A DNA stretch of 34,581 nucleotides from an uncultured Geobacter sp. (GCA_903857795.1 CAIOGM010000159.1:69458-104038), one strand, 5' to 3'; positions 24,375 to 31,780 are shown, numbered from the stretch's first letter. Notes: generated by a model not told the origin, from the sequence alone. Numbers and translations are program-made.

Positions 24375-25244
24375 GTGCCACGTACGTATCATCTGATAGT
24401 CAATACCCTTGCCGGAGCGTACACCGCGGAACGGGGCGAGTACCTCGTCAGGAACCTGGAGGGGGCAGGGGCGGTGACGGTTCATACGGTCACCAAGCCG
24501 GGTGAGGCGACTCGTTCCGCCAATCGGATCTGCGCTCAGGAAGAGCAGCCGTTCATCATCGTCTGCGGTGGGGACGGCACCATCAACGGCGTCATCAACG
24601 GACTCACCTTCGGCAAGGCGACGCTGGCTGTGGCGCCTCTGGGGACGGCCAACATCCTGGCCCGGGAGTTAGGGATCGTCTCCCTGGATGACGCCCTGGC
24701 GCGGATCACGGTCGGCGCCACCCGTTCCCCCGTGGTGGGGTTGCTCCAGGCGGAGCGGAAGAAGCAATATTTCCTGCTCATGGCAGGGGTGGGGTTCGAC
24801 GGTTTCATCTGTGAGAGTGTCCGACCGGCGGAAAAGAGTCTCCTGGGGAGAGGGGCATATCTTCTGGCGGCGCTGCGCCGCCTGGCGGCATGGGAACGGG
24901 AGCGTCTGGAGATTTATGTGGACGAGATGCGGATCGACTGCCACAGCGTCGTCGTCTGCAACGCCGCCCGCTATGGCGGCAGGGGGGTGCTGGCGCCGGG
25001 GGCCGATATCTTCTCCCCGGAATTTGAGGTCATCTGCGTGAAGGATGATCGGAGACGCTCGTACCTCCGGCTGATCCTGAATACTCTCGCGGGGAGATAT
25101 CCCGATACCCAGGATGTCCGGAGATTTGCCACCGCCAAACTGGTGGTCTCCGGCAAAAAGGCTGTTCAGGCGGACGGGGATTATATCGGCTATTCACCGG
25201 TTCGGATCAGCTGTGTGGAGCAGCTCTTCAAGCTCATCGTCTGA
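24375..25244 (+). CDS. Diacylglycerol/lipid kinase family protein (YegS/DgkB-like)
   Basis: A 289-residue protein of the diacylglycerol kinase catalytic family. It has the nucleotide-binding GGDGTINGV (residues 65-73), the PLGTANILARELGI motif (family PxGTxND/N), AGVGFDG, and a C-terminal beta domain ending ADGDYIGYSPVRI (family xDGE). Such enzymes phosphorylate diacylglycerol, sphingoid bases or other lipids at the inner face of the membrane. I chose the second of two adjacent GTG codons (24375), six bases after AGAGGA; the first is at 24372. Hemerythrin follows after 34 bases, so they may share an mRNA. The lipid substrate is unknown. Confidence 0.9.
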   Translation: MPRTYHLIVNTLAGAYTAERGEYLVRNLEGAGAVTVHTVTKPGEATRSANRICAQEEQPFIIVCGGDGTINGVINGLTFGKATLAVAPLGTANILARELGIVSLDDALARITVGATRSPVVGLLQAERKKQYFLLMAGVGFDGFICESVRPAEKSLLGRGAYLLAALRRLAAWERERLEIYVDEMRIDCHSVVVCNAARYGGRGVLAPGADIFSPEFEVICVKDDRRRSYLRLILNTLAGRYPDTQDVRRFATAKLVVSGKKAVQADGDYIGYSPVRISCVEQLFKLIV

Positions 25245-25278
25245 AGCGGTTTGTGAGTGTAAGGGAAGGGGGAGGGGG

Positions 25279-25686
25279 ATGAGGATCGAATGGAGTGAAG
25301 GGCTCTCCCTGGATGTGGATGAGCTGGACAGCCAGCATCAGGAGCTGTTTGCCCGCTTCAATGAGCTGCTCAAGGCCTGTGACCGGGGGCACGGGGGGGA
25401 TGAGGCGTACCGGATGCTGGAGTTTCTCAATGGTTACGTGGTGGAACACTTTTCCGAGGAAGAGGCGCTGCAGCACCGCTTCGGCTATCCCGCCGCTTCC
25501 CGGCACAAGGAGGAGCATGACCTCTTTGTCCGGGAGTTGACCGCTCTGGAGTTGCAATTCCGGGAGCAGGGGCCGATTCCGCGGCTGGTGGCAACCACCA
25601 ACCAGATCGTGGCGGTCTGGCTCATCGATCATATCTCCCGGGCGGACGCCGAATTTGCGCGTTTCCTCTCCATCGTCCACCGCTGA
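25279..25686 (+). CDS. Bacteriohemerythrin
   Basis: A 135-residue protein with the hemerythrin di-iron ligand pattern: QHQELF (first His), HFSEEEALQH (His and Glu), HKEEHDLF (two His), and HISRADAEF (His and Asp). The four-helix bundle binds O2 between two irons; in bacteria such proteins serve in oxygen sensing, delivery or detoxification. The length is that of a single-domain bacteriohemerythrin with no fused signalling domain. The ATG has a GGGAGGGGG site. Its neighbour upstream is the lipid kinase, with no obvious functional link. Confidence 0.94.
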   Translation: MRIEWSEGLSLDVDELDSQHQELFARFNELLKACDRGHGGDEAYRMLEFLNGYVVEHFSEEEALQHRFGYPAASRHKEEHDLFVRELTALELQFREQGPIPRLVATTNQIVAVWLIDHISRADAEFARFLSIVHR

Positions 25687-25846
25687 TTCTTTTCCTAACA
25701 CCGAACTCCTCCCTTTTCGTCGATACTACTGCCGCCCTGCACGTTATTATGTGGTACTGGAGAGCGGTCGCCCTGCCGATTTTCCCGCATGGTAACACCA
25801 GCGTAACGCTTCATATCAGCTTTTTCATCGGCCCGGCCAAAAAGAC

Positions 25847-25875
25847 TGGACAAGCGGTTCAGTGATGTCTATACA
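25847..25875 (+). promoter_or_regulatory. Sigma-70-type promoter of the 12-cysteine protein gene
   Basis: TGGACA (25847-25852) and TATACA (25870-25875) are separated by 17 bases. The start codon at 25924 follows after about 40 transcribed bases and an AAGGAG site. Confidence 0.68.
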
Positions 25876-25923
25876 CTTTCCACGTTCTTTCAACCTCAAC
25901 AGACAACAGAAGGAGTCAATCGA

Positions 25924-26337
25924 ATGAAAAAGTTTCTGGTAGTTCTCATGGTCATGGTCCTGGGTCTCGGATTTTCCGCACTCTCTTTTTCCGAACCGCT
26001 CAAGGGGGGGAAGCTTGAGGTGAAGGCCGGCGACGACATCTATGTCTGCGGCTGCGGCAAGGGATGCGACTGTTACACGGTCTCCAAGAAAGAGGGGAAA
26101 TGCGCCTGCGGTTCTAACCTGGCCAAGGTCAAGGTCGACAAGGTCGAGAAAGGGAAGGCCTTCTTCAAGCAGGACGGGAAGGAAGCATTCACCCCGTTGG
26201 CCGGTAAATACTCCTGCGCCTGCGGCGCCCAGTGTGATTGCCAGACCATCAGCCAGAAGCCGGGCAAGTGTGGCTGCGGCAAGGAGATGACCAAGGTCGG
26301 CGCCACCGCCGCCAAGGCGGAGCCTGCCAAGAAATAG
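25924..26337 (+). CDS. Exported 12-cysteine repeat protein, probably metal-binding
   Basis: A 137-residue protein with a signal peptide (hydrophobic core VVLMVMVLGLGFSAL). The mature part contains two copies of a six-cysteine unit of the pattern C-x-C-G-x-x-C-x-C-x-T-(I/V)-S-x-K-x-G-K-C-x-C-G, at about residues 40-62 and 95-117, separated by a lysine-rich linker, and ends in an Ala/Lys tail. Cysteine pairs in CxC form suggest binding of soft metals such as Cu, Zn or Cd in the envelope, as in metallothioneins, but no known family was recognised. A good promoter and its own terminator make it a separate unit. Confidence 0.82.
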   Translation: MKKFLVVLMVMVLGLGFSALSFSEPLKGGKLEVKAGDDIYVCGCGKGCDCYTVSKKEGKCACGSNLAKVKVDKVEKGKAFFKQDGKEAFTPLAGKYSCACGAQCDCQTISQKPGKCGCGKEMTKVGATAAKAEPAKK

Positions 26338-26379
26338 AAAGAGGTCGCCGGCTGCTGAGAAGCGGACGGTAGCGGGTTT

Positions 26380-27531
26380 TCACACGGGTCGGCGCTCATC
26401 TGCCGGCCCTTTTTTTAATCTCCTTTTCCCCTCCCGAAGCCATGGACGGCGCTGCGCCAGGGAGAACCAGAGCCGGACCAGGGCGGCGGTGACTATTTTC
26501 CCTAACCAATGGTCCGTCATCCGGTGGAGATACCGGTCATACCACTCCAGGAGCGGCGTTTCTCCCTCCCCTTCCTTCCCCCTCTGCCGACAGTTCAGCC
26601 GCAGATCCAAAATATATGCCAGCTGCCAGGCATTGGCCTGAACGTAGGCGCCGATCCGGTACCAGAAGACGAGCCGTTCCCGGAGCGGGAGGAGGGCGAT
26701 CATCGCGGCAATTTCTCGGAAGAACGGCTCCAACTCCAAAGGGCGACTCCGTTCCTGTCTCAGGTAAATCCCCGAGAGGGGATCGAGGAAGCGAGGGCGG
26801 CCTGCGGCAATAAGCCCCCTGATCAGGGCGTTGAGGGTCTGGCGGGCGCGATACCCTTCGGTCTCGAACCGGCGGGGGGAGGTGAGGATCTCGGCGGGGA
26901 AGAGCAGAATTGTGCCGCAGGAGCGGATCCGTTCCGCGAGGAGCAGATCCTCGGCGACGGGGAGGGTTTCGTCGAAGGGGCCGACGCTCTCGAAGAGTAC
27001 CCTGGAAAGTAGGAGTCCCTGGTCGCCCAGGACGCAGCCGGAGCGGTCGAGCCGGGCTTTCCCCTGGCAGAACGCGTAGCCGAGGGGCGTCTCGTTGTCG
27101 CCGGTGTCGAAGCGGAGGGTGAAGCGGCCGGCGACCCGATGATGTCCGGCACACTGCACCGTCTCCTTCAGTATGGCAAGTCCCGTGCGGAGCGCCGTGG
27201 TATCGGGGAGCAGGGAGTCGGCGTGGAGGAAGAGGAGCCACTCCCCCCGGGCCGCTGCAGCTCCGGCGTTCATCTGCCGTCCCCGTCCCCGGGGAGCTGT
27301 GATCAGGGTGAGATCAAAGGGGAGGGGGCCGACGAAGCCGTTGTCTCGGGCAATGGTCCCGTCGCTGGAGCCGCCGTCGCAGAGGATCACTTCGAAAGCG
27401 CACCCCTCCTGCCGGGCCAGCATCAGCAGGAGCGGGGCGATGGTCGGCGCCTCGTTGAGAACGGGGACGATGACGGAGAGGGTCGGGGGCAAGGGAGTGC
27501 TGAGGTTTCCCACTTTTGATGTATCAATCAT
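26380..27531 (-). CDS. Family 2 glycosyltransferase
   Basis: A 383-residue GT2 enzyme. The GT-A fold is complete: LSVIVPVLNEAPTI, ILCDGGSSDGT, GRGRQMNAGAAAARGEWLLFLHADS (HAD is the metal-binding DxD-like site) and VAEDLLLAERI. The first 235 residues resemble the TIGR04283-type glycosyltransferases. The remaining 145 residues are an extra helical domain, rich in Arg and Trp, of unknown role. The sugar and acceptor are unknown. The ATG shares a base with the stop of the recombinase gene (TGATG), so it could be read from that gene, but G+C content changes sharply here and this gene belongs to the core by composition. Confidence 0.85.
   Translation of the reverse strand: MIDTSKVGNLSTPLPPTLSVIVPVLNEAPTIAPLLLMLARQEGCAFEVILCDGGSSDGTIARDNGFVGPLPFDLTLITAPRGRGRQMNAGAAAARGEWLLFLHADSLLPDTTALRTGLAILKETVQCAGHHRVAGRFTLRFDTGDNETPLGYAFCQGKARLDRSGCVLGDQGLLLSRVLFESVGPFDETLPVAEDLLLAERIRSCGTILLFPAEILTSPRRFETEGYRARQTLNALIRGLIAAGRPRFLDPLSGIYLRQERSRPLELEPFFREIAAMIALLPLRERLVFWYRIGAYVQANAWQLAYILDLRLNCRQRGKEGEGETPLLEWYDRYLHRMTDHWLGKIVTAALVRLWFSLAQRRPWLREGKRRLKKGPADERRPV
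26386..26416 (+). terminator. Rho-independent terminator of the 12-cysteine gene
   Basis: An 8-bp stem (GGGTCGGC with GCCGGCCC, one T-G pair), an 8-base loop and seven Ts. It overlaps the last codons of the convergent glycosyltransferase gene. Confidence 0.8.
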
Positions 27532-28778
27532 CAGAAATCCAACGGGCTATTCGGTTCTTTCACCGTCCTGACCGGCACACAGTGAGTGTAGATCATGGTG
27601 GTTTTCAGACTGGCGTGTCCCAGCAGGTTCTGGATGACGCGGATATCGTAGCCGGCTTGCAACAGATGGGTGGCGAAGCTGTGACGAAAAATATGCGAAG
27701 TAACCTTTTTGAGGATTTTCGCCTTGCGCACGGCATGATAAAGCGCTTCCTGAAAGTCGGACTCATGGAGATATTTTTTCTCCACTGCATCATCAAGAAA
27801 AACCTCGTCATATCCGGCAGCCAGATCTCGCTCATGCAGTTCACCCACCACCTTTATCTGTGACTTCAGTTCGGGAATAATCGATTCGGGAAGCGGCACG
27901 GTCCGGTCCTTTTTCCCTTTACCATGCACCGTCAGCATCTCTGCGTCAAAATTAAAATCCCGTACTCTCAATTGCAACCCCTCGAACAGCCGCAGTCCAC
28001 AGCCGAACAGCATTTTCACCACCAGATCATTCGGATAGGAAAGTTGCGCCAGGATTGCATCGATCTCATCGCGTGAAAGGACCGCCGGGATATACAGTGA
28101 TTTTTTCGCCCGCGGCACATCGCGCAGTTCGCCGAATTCCCTATTCAGTCCATGCCGGAAGAAAAACAGCAAGGAATTGAAGGCCTGATTCTGGGTTGAA
28201 GCTGCAACCTTGCACTTGACGGCCAGATACGTCAGATATTCCTTCACATCCACCGTTGACAGCTCTTCAGGACGCTTGTTTTTCAGAAAACGCTGGAAAT
28301 TGCGGGACCAGTTGGCGTAGGTTTTCAAGGTTTTGCGGGAATAATGACGCACTTTGATTTCATCGGTCATGGATTCCATGACCTTGTCCCATTCCGGTGA
28401 ATCTGATTGTACCTGATAGCCGGCTTCGATATAGCAGGATTTTCTTGATGATGGTATAGCTTGACTCGGTTCAGACGGTCCGGTCTCGGCCGGATGAATA
28501 TTTGGCAACACCTCTTCACGTTGCATTGTCGAGTAGAGATTTACTGCATGAGCGGCGCACAAACGCTGTTCATCGTTCTGATTCTTTTCCCGGAGTTTTT
28601 CCAGAAAAAACTGGAGTCGTTCGGACACAGACGTGTCATCCGTAATCAGATTTTTTGCGCAAAAATCCAGGTAATACCGCACCCACTTCACATATTCAGG
28701 AACGATGGCGCTATCGACAGCATTGAGTTTCAAATATCCAAGATAACGGGCATAAACGGCTTTCGGTATCAGGATCAT
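27531..28778 (-). CDS. Integron-integrase-related tyrosine recombinase
   Basis: A 415-residue tyrosine recombinase with the full catalytic set: R263 (GCGLRLFEG), K287 (GKGKK), H362 and R365 (SHIFRHSFATHLL), H388 (LLGHAS) and Y397 (MIYTH). The C-terminal part (HLLQAGYDIR, LLGHASLKTTMIYTH, final SPLD) matches integron integrases. It keeps the start of their extra segment (GYDEVFLDDAVEKKY, residues 322-336) but lacks roughly 30 residues that normally follow before the helix leading to the catalytic His. Residues 1 to about 85 look like a second SAM-like DNA-binding domain before the usual one (about 137-215). The start has AGGAGG at 28785-28790. Lower G+C than the core marks it as acquired. A XerC/D-type relative is the alternative. 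Confidence 0.85.
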   Translation of the reverse strand: MILIPKAVYARYLGYLKLNAVDSAIVPEYVKWVRYYLDFCAKNLITDDTSVSERLQFFLEKLREKNQNDEQRLCAAHAVNLYSTMQREEVLPNIHPAETGPSEPSQAIPSSRKSCYIEAGYQVQSDSPEWDKVMESMTDEIKVRHYSRKTLKTYANWSRNFQRFLKNKRPEELSTVDVKEYLTYLAVKCKVAASTQNQAFNSLLFFFRHGLNREFGELRDVPRAKKSLYIPAVLSRDEIDAILAQLSYPNDLVVKMLFGCGLRLFEGLQLRVRDFNFDAEMLTVHGKGKKDRTVPLPESIIPELKSQIKVVGELHERDLAAGYDEVFLDDAVEKKYLHESDFQEALYHAVRKAKILKKVTSHIFRHSFATHLLQAGYDIRVIQNLLGHASLKTTMIYTHCVPVRTVKEPNSPLDF

Positions 28779-29127
28779 GGAGCGCCTCCTGAAAATAAAG
28801 GAGATCTCTAAAGCCTTGGATTTAAGGTGATATTTTAATTGAATGTCGTCAAAAGTAAATGGTATAGTTCCGGGCACGAAAAGAGACGAAACTCTGGAGC
28901 AATCCATGATTGCCTGTACCACTTAAAACTGAAAAACTGACCATAAGGGGACAGGGGAGCAAGTGAACTATTGGTTGTCATTCTGAACGTAGTGAAGAAT
29001 CTGCTTCTGTTTTAAAGGCTGCCCCATGTGGCTTTGGATGGCAGACAAGAGAGAAGACGTACAACTATGGCTCAACACAGGTTCAAGTGCGGCGATTATT
29101 GCGGGGTCCATTTCTGTGTTTAAGGAT
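28779..29127. other. Gene-poor leader of the recombinase; possible attI region
   Basis: A+T-rich DNA between the recombinase and the next gene, where an integron would have its attI site and cassette promoter. I could not identify a convincing attI core. At 28978-29002 lies a short palindromic repeat (TCATTCTGAACG, then TAGTGAAGAATC), a form common in intergenic DNA of many bacteria. A plus-strand frame is open through the right half but is not protein-like before 29128. Confidence 0.45.
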
Positions 29128-29469
29128 ATGAAAACATACGCCCATCTGAAGCCTGGACAAAAGGGCACGAAGCGACTGGTGGATCAATTCGGCGCCAAGC
29201 TTTTATGCGTTCGTTATCGTTACGATGAGATCCGGCACGTAAAATTAAAGACTGTCGAAATCATTGTCAATGAAAAGCCCTGCAAACCGCCCTTGAGATA
29301 TCAGGATCATGACATGGTTGCGGTAATGGTGCCGTTCTCTGACAAAGATCTTCGTGACAGGCTAAAGGCGGCACATGGGCGATGGGATCCGGAGGAAAAG
29401 CTTTGGCGAGTGCTGTTTGGTTCCATAAAGGGCGATATCCAACTGATGGAGAGAATTGTGTCGGAGTAA
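29128..29469 (+). CDS. Conserved-looking small protein next to the recombinase
   Basis: A 113-residue basic protein beginning MKTYAHLKPGQKGTKRL, with LLCVRYRYDE, VKLKTVEIIV, and a C-terminal LRDRLKAAHGRWDPEEKLWRV that looks like a small nucleic-acid-binding or domain-of-unknown-function motif. It has the feel of a conserved protein seen near mobile elements, but I cannot name the family. The ATG at 29128 has AAGGA upstream; the frame is open further left but that part overlaps repeat DNA. It lies just outside the recombinase, pointing away from it. Confidence 0.7.
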   Translation: MKTYAHLKPGQKGTKRLVDQFGAKLLCVRYRYDEIRHVKLKTVEIIVNEKPCKPPLRYQDHDMVAVMVPFSDKDLRDRLKAAHGRWDPEEKLWRVLFGSIKGDIQLMERIVSE

Positions 29470-29486
29470 GTGAAGACAATAAGTTG

Positions 29487-29620
29487 CCTATATAGGTTGC
29501 TTTAATTTTATCAAAAAACGCCTACAAAATATGAAAAACTTCCTATATAGCCAGCTTCAATGTTCACTATATAGGTAATCGATTTCCTATATAGTGAACA
29601 AGTTTCCTATATACGGAAAC
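29487..29620. repeat. Cluster of five CCTATATAGG-type palindromes
   Basis: Five copies of CCTATATAG or its complement occur in 134 bases: 29487-29496 (perfect CCTATATAGG), 29542-29550, 29567-29575, 29586-29594 and 29606-29613. The last lies in another palindrome (GTTTCC, 7 bases, GGAAAC). The cluster sits just before the membrane-protein gene at 29653. Such spacing suits an operator, a recombinase core site or a replication-type iteron set; the sequence alone does not decide. Confidence 0.85.
29562..29599. promoter_or_regulatory. 38-base near-perfect palindrome within the CTATATAG cluster
   Basis: GTTCACTATATAGG and its exact complement flank a 10-base centre that itself contains AATCGATT. 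Only the innermost flanking pair fails to match, so nearly the whole 38 bases form a two-fold symmetric site. Confidence 0.88.
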
Positions 29621-29652
29621 CGATGATAAACGAGTTGGCTACAAAGGAAGAA

Positions 29653-30282
29653 ATGACAATCACCCCTAAGATAAGAAAGCCAAGATGGAGCATTCAAACT
29701 CATTTCTGGGCTGCATTATGTATTGTCATTTTGACAAGTTCCGTTGTTATTTTTGTCATGAAGAGAGCACTTTGGGTTGAGCTTGAGGTTGTAGTTGGGC
29801 TCGTGAGTTTTCTTCACCTAGTTTATATGTATCTGCTCGTTTACGAAGGAGTGAGAGTTAATAAGAATGAGTCCTTTAGCATTTATTGGAAGCCCTTCAA
29901 GTTTGAGAATTCAGGAATTGAGCACCTCGGGGCAGTAGACACCGGCGGAGCCTTTACAACAGCATTCGCTGAAGCCGGGCCACTAGGCTGCTTGGCCGGA
30001 GTTGTGTTAGACGTAGTTGTCTCAATATTTCTGGTAGTTATTATTGCATTTCTGCTCTGGCTAGGAATGAATGTCATAACAAGTGGAATTTTAATCCTAT
30101 CCCTGCCAATTTTCATTCTTTTCAAACACAGCTTAAGAGTTGCAATAGCTAAAGGTAGAACTTGTCAAGGAAACTCCAGTAAATCTATATTATATGCTGC
30201 CTGGTCAACCATTATAAATATGACGTGGCTGTATGTAGTTGTATATCTGGGGCATTGTTTGCACGACTGGCTGAAAAGATAG
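29653..30282 (+). CDS. Membrane protein of the first cassette-like unit
   Basis: A 209-residue protein with about five hydrophobic helices (residues about 15-35, 40-65, 110-140, 142-165 and 180-200). No family was recognised. A loop with HLGAVDTGGAFTTAFAEAGPLG (residues about 90-112) is the most distinctive part. The ATG at 29653 has an AAGGA site; an in-frame ATG at 29623 lacks one and lies against the palindrome cluster. The stop codon is only three bases before an attC-like site, the normal layout of an integron cassette. Confidence 0.68.
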   Translation: MTITPKIRKPRWSIQTHFWAALCIVILTSSVVIFVMKRALWVELEVVVGLVSFLHLVYMYLLVYEGVRVNKNESFSIYWKPFKFENSGIEHLGAVDTGGAFTTAFAEAGPLGCLAGVVLDVVVSIFLVVIIAFLLWLGMNVITSGILILSLPIFILFKHSLRVAIAKGRTCQGNSSKSILYAAWSTIINMTWLYVVVYLGHCLHDWLKR

Positions 30283-30285
30283 AGG

Positions 30286-30345
30286 CGCCAACAAGGCGGC
30301 GGCACTCAGACGCTGACGCGCTGGTGCGCCCCAGCGACGTTAGTT
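30286..30345 (+). other. attC-like site 1
   Basis: Outer boxes GCCAAC (30287-30292) and GTTAGTT (30339-30345) frame a fold in which GGCG-G-CAC (30298-30305) pairs with GTGCGCC (30324-30330), leaving one G unpaired in the left arm, as in integron attC sites with their extrahelical base. R' departs from GTTRRRY at the sixth base. The next 9 bases (CAAAACCAG) also follow attC-like site 2. Confidence 0.6.
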
Positions 30346-30409
30346 CAAAACCAGAAAAGACAAAAACTAAGAAAACTAATGCTATAACAATGCAAATTAA
30401 GGAGGTTCT

Positions 30410-30856
30410 ATGTCACTTCACAAAGAAACAGTTGGGCTTGCAGGTGAATATGCAGTTGCGAGTGAATTATGTAAACGTGGTATGTATACACAGTTGACGC
30501 TCGGGAACAAAAAGCGAACCGATTTGCTTGTTGAGGTCGGTGATAACTTCATTAAGGTTGAGGTTAAGAGCAAGCAAGAAGGTACATGGCCTGCGGTGAA
30601 AGGAATATCGAGAGAAAATTACTTGCTGGTATTCGTTGATTTTCAAGATAAGAAACCTGAAGAAAGACCAGATTTTTACATCCTATCTGTTGCAGACTGG
30701 AAAAAGCTTGTCATCATAAAGTCAAAGAAAGACCCAACGATGGTTATTGACAAAGATTCTGTTCCCACTTGGCCAGGTATCTCTTGGAAAGGCATTGGTG
30801 TTAAACCTGAAAATATAAGTAAATTTAAAGAAAAATGGGATAAGTTCAGTTTTTAA
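30410..30856 (+). CDS. PD-(D/E)XK-like nuclease family protein
   Basis: A 148-residue protein with the arrangement of PD-(D/E)XK nucleases: E in GLAGEYAVASELCKRG (residue about 13), the acidic D in KKRTDLLVEV (about 37), and the E-x-K in VEVKSK (about 50-52). Proteins of this size and shape include restriction-like endonucleases and Holliday-junction resolvases found in mobile DNA. The start has AAGGAGG. It begins about 65 bases after attC-like site 1, so it is the gene of the second cassette-like unit. Its target and any partner are unknown. Confidence 0.75.
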   Translation: MSLHKETVGLAGEYAVASELCKRGMYTQLTLGNKKRTDLLVEVGDNFIKVEVKSKQEGTWPAVKGISRENYLLVFVDFQDKKPEERPDFYILSVADWKKLVIIKSKKDPTMVIDKDSVPTWPGISWKGIGVKPENISKFKEKWDKFSF

Positions 30857-31171
30857 CAATTTGCTAAAGTTTCAAGAAAGAGGAAGTGTGATTATCGCAT
30901 GGTCGTAGGGATAAGGAGCGTGAGGGGTCGGAGCGTGAGGGGTCGCGTCTACAAATTTCAAATTTAATCGTTGGTTCTTTGGGGGTCAAGTCAAACTGAC
31001 AAATCGTAATTATGAGGCAAGTTTCCATTCTTAACACTATTTACGACCTTAACAGCATGTTCTTGAAGGTAAAATAGGGTCTTTAAGAGTATCACGACAA
31101 ACAAAGATCCAACCAAGGGGGATGCGGGGACAACCTTTCATTCCCCTATTAAACGAAAGAAGAAAAACAAT
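30857..31171. other. Gap with a 15-base tandem repeat, no gene supported
   Basis: The only clear structure is GGAGCGTGAGGGGTC repeated head to tail at 30915-30929 and 30930-30944, followed by CGTCTACAAATTTC. G-rich pieces (AGGGGTC, GGGGACA) of the kind seen in REP-type repeats recur here, near 28945 and near 32380. No gene is supported. Confidence 0.5.
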
Positions 31172-31229
31172 TTCCAACAAGCGGCTGGACCGGCCGAAAA
31201 GACGCCGGTCAGCCTTACGACCGTTGGTT
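31172..31229 (+). other. attC-like site 2
   Basis: Outer boxes TTCCAAC (31172-31178) and GTTGGTT (31223-31229) pair over CCAAC/GTTGG. Inside, GGCTGGACCGGC (31183-31194) pairs with GCCGGTCAGCC (31204-31214) over 11 pairs, with one G left over in the left arm. This is the fold of an integron attC site in the same orientation as site 1. The bases after it repeat CAAAACCAG. Confidence 0.66.
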
Positions 31230-31407
31230 CAAAACCAGCGGAGGAGGTGGCGCTAGCGGAGTTGCTCGAATCAAGGAGTTGGTGGTGTCGTCTGTATCGC
31301 GGAAAAATCGGAAAAATCTGTAAGGTCGAATTTGTCACCAAGACAAAGACTCCGTCTTGGTGTTCAACTGTATTCCTCGGAGTCAACGAAAAAAAATAGG
31401 AGGTAAT

Positions 31408-31780
31408 ATGAAAAAGTGGTATGTAGTTGTTAGTATTATCACAACTGGTTGCTTGTTCAAAGAGTGCACCCAAATGCGGTGACAGCAAAACAAAGGATTT
31501 AGTTATCGAGATACTCACAGACAATGGTTATAAAAGCGATGAGTTTACTAATAAAGTTTTGAGAGTAGATGCTATAAGAACTTCAGGTGTCGATAAAGAT
31601 ACTGGCAAGAATAGCTGTGAAGGAAAATTAATTGTCGAAAATACAGTTATAAAACCACGTGGGTGGGCTTGGCTTGGTGAAAAAGATAGCGTGGGTTATA
31701 AAAGTACAGACGAAAAGAATATCCAATTCACCTCAGAGCTTACATCAGAAGGAAAACACTATGTGTCTATAAGAAGATAA
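31408..31780 (+). pseudogene. Small lipoprotein gene with an apparent frameshift in its signal peptide
   Basis: A strong ribosome site (AGGAGG) and ATG at 31408 open MKKWYVVV, but this frame stops after 24 codons. In the next frame, open from 31427, is LVLSQLVAC, a lipobox, then SKSAPKCGDSKTKDLV and about 100 residues ending at 31780. Removing one base near 31425-31431 would join them into a normal lipoprotein of about 123 residues. The gene may be broken, may start weakly at a TTG (31427), or the sequence may have an error. The mature protein family is not recognised. Confidence 0.65.

Noticed and set aside
28968-29168. Minus-strand frame of 66 codons
   Set aside because: Its C-terminus is a translation of the common TCATTCTGAACG-type repeat, a frequent false gene.
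29487-29620. CRISPR array made of the CCTATATAG repeats
   Set aside because: Units are 9-10 bases, unevenly spaced and in both orientations, with no cas genes nearby.
31220-31290. tRNA-like stretch after attC-like site 2 (GTTCAAAACC, later CTCGAATCAAGG)
   Set aside because: No cloverleaf with paired acceptor stem could be formed on either strand.
31138-31524. Minus-strand frame of 128 codons across attC-like site 2
   Set aside because: Its C-terminal half is a translation of the attC-like DNA and its N-terminal half is antisense to the lipoprotein gene.
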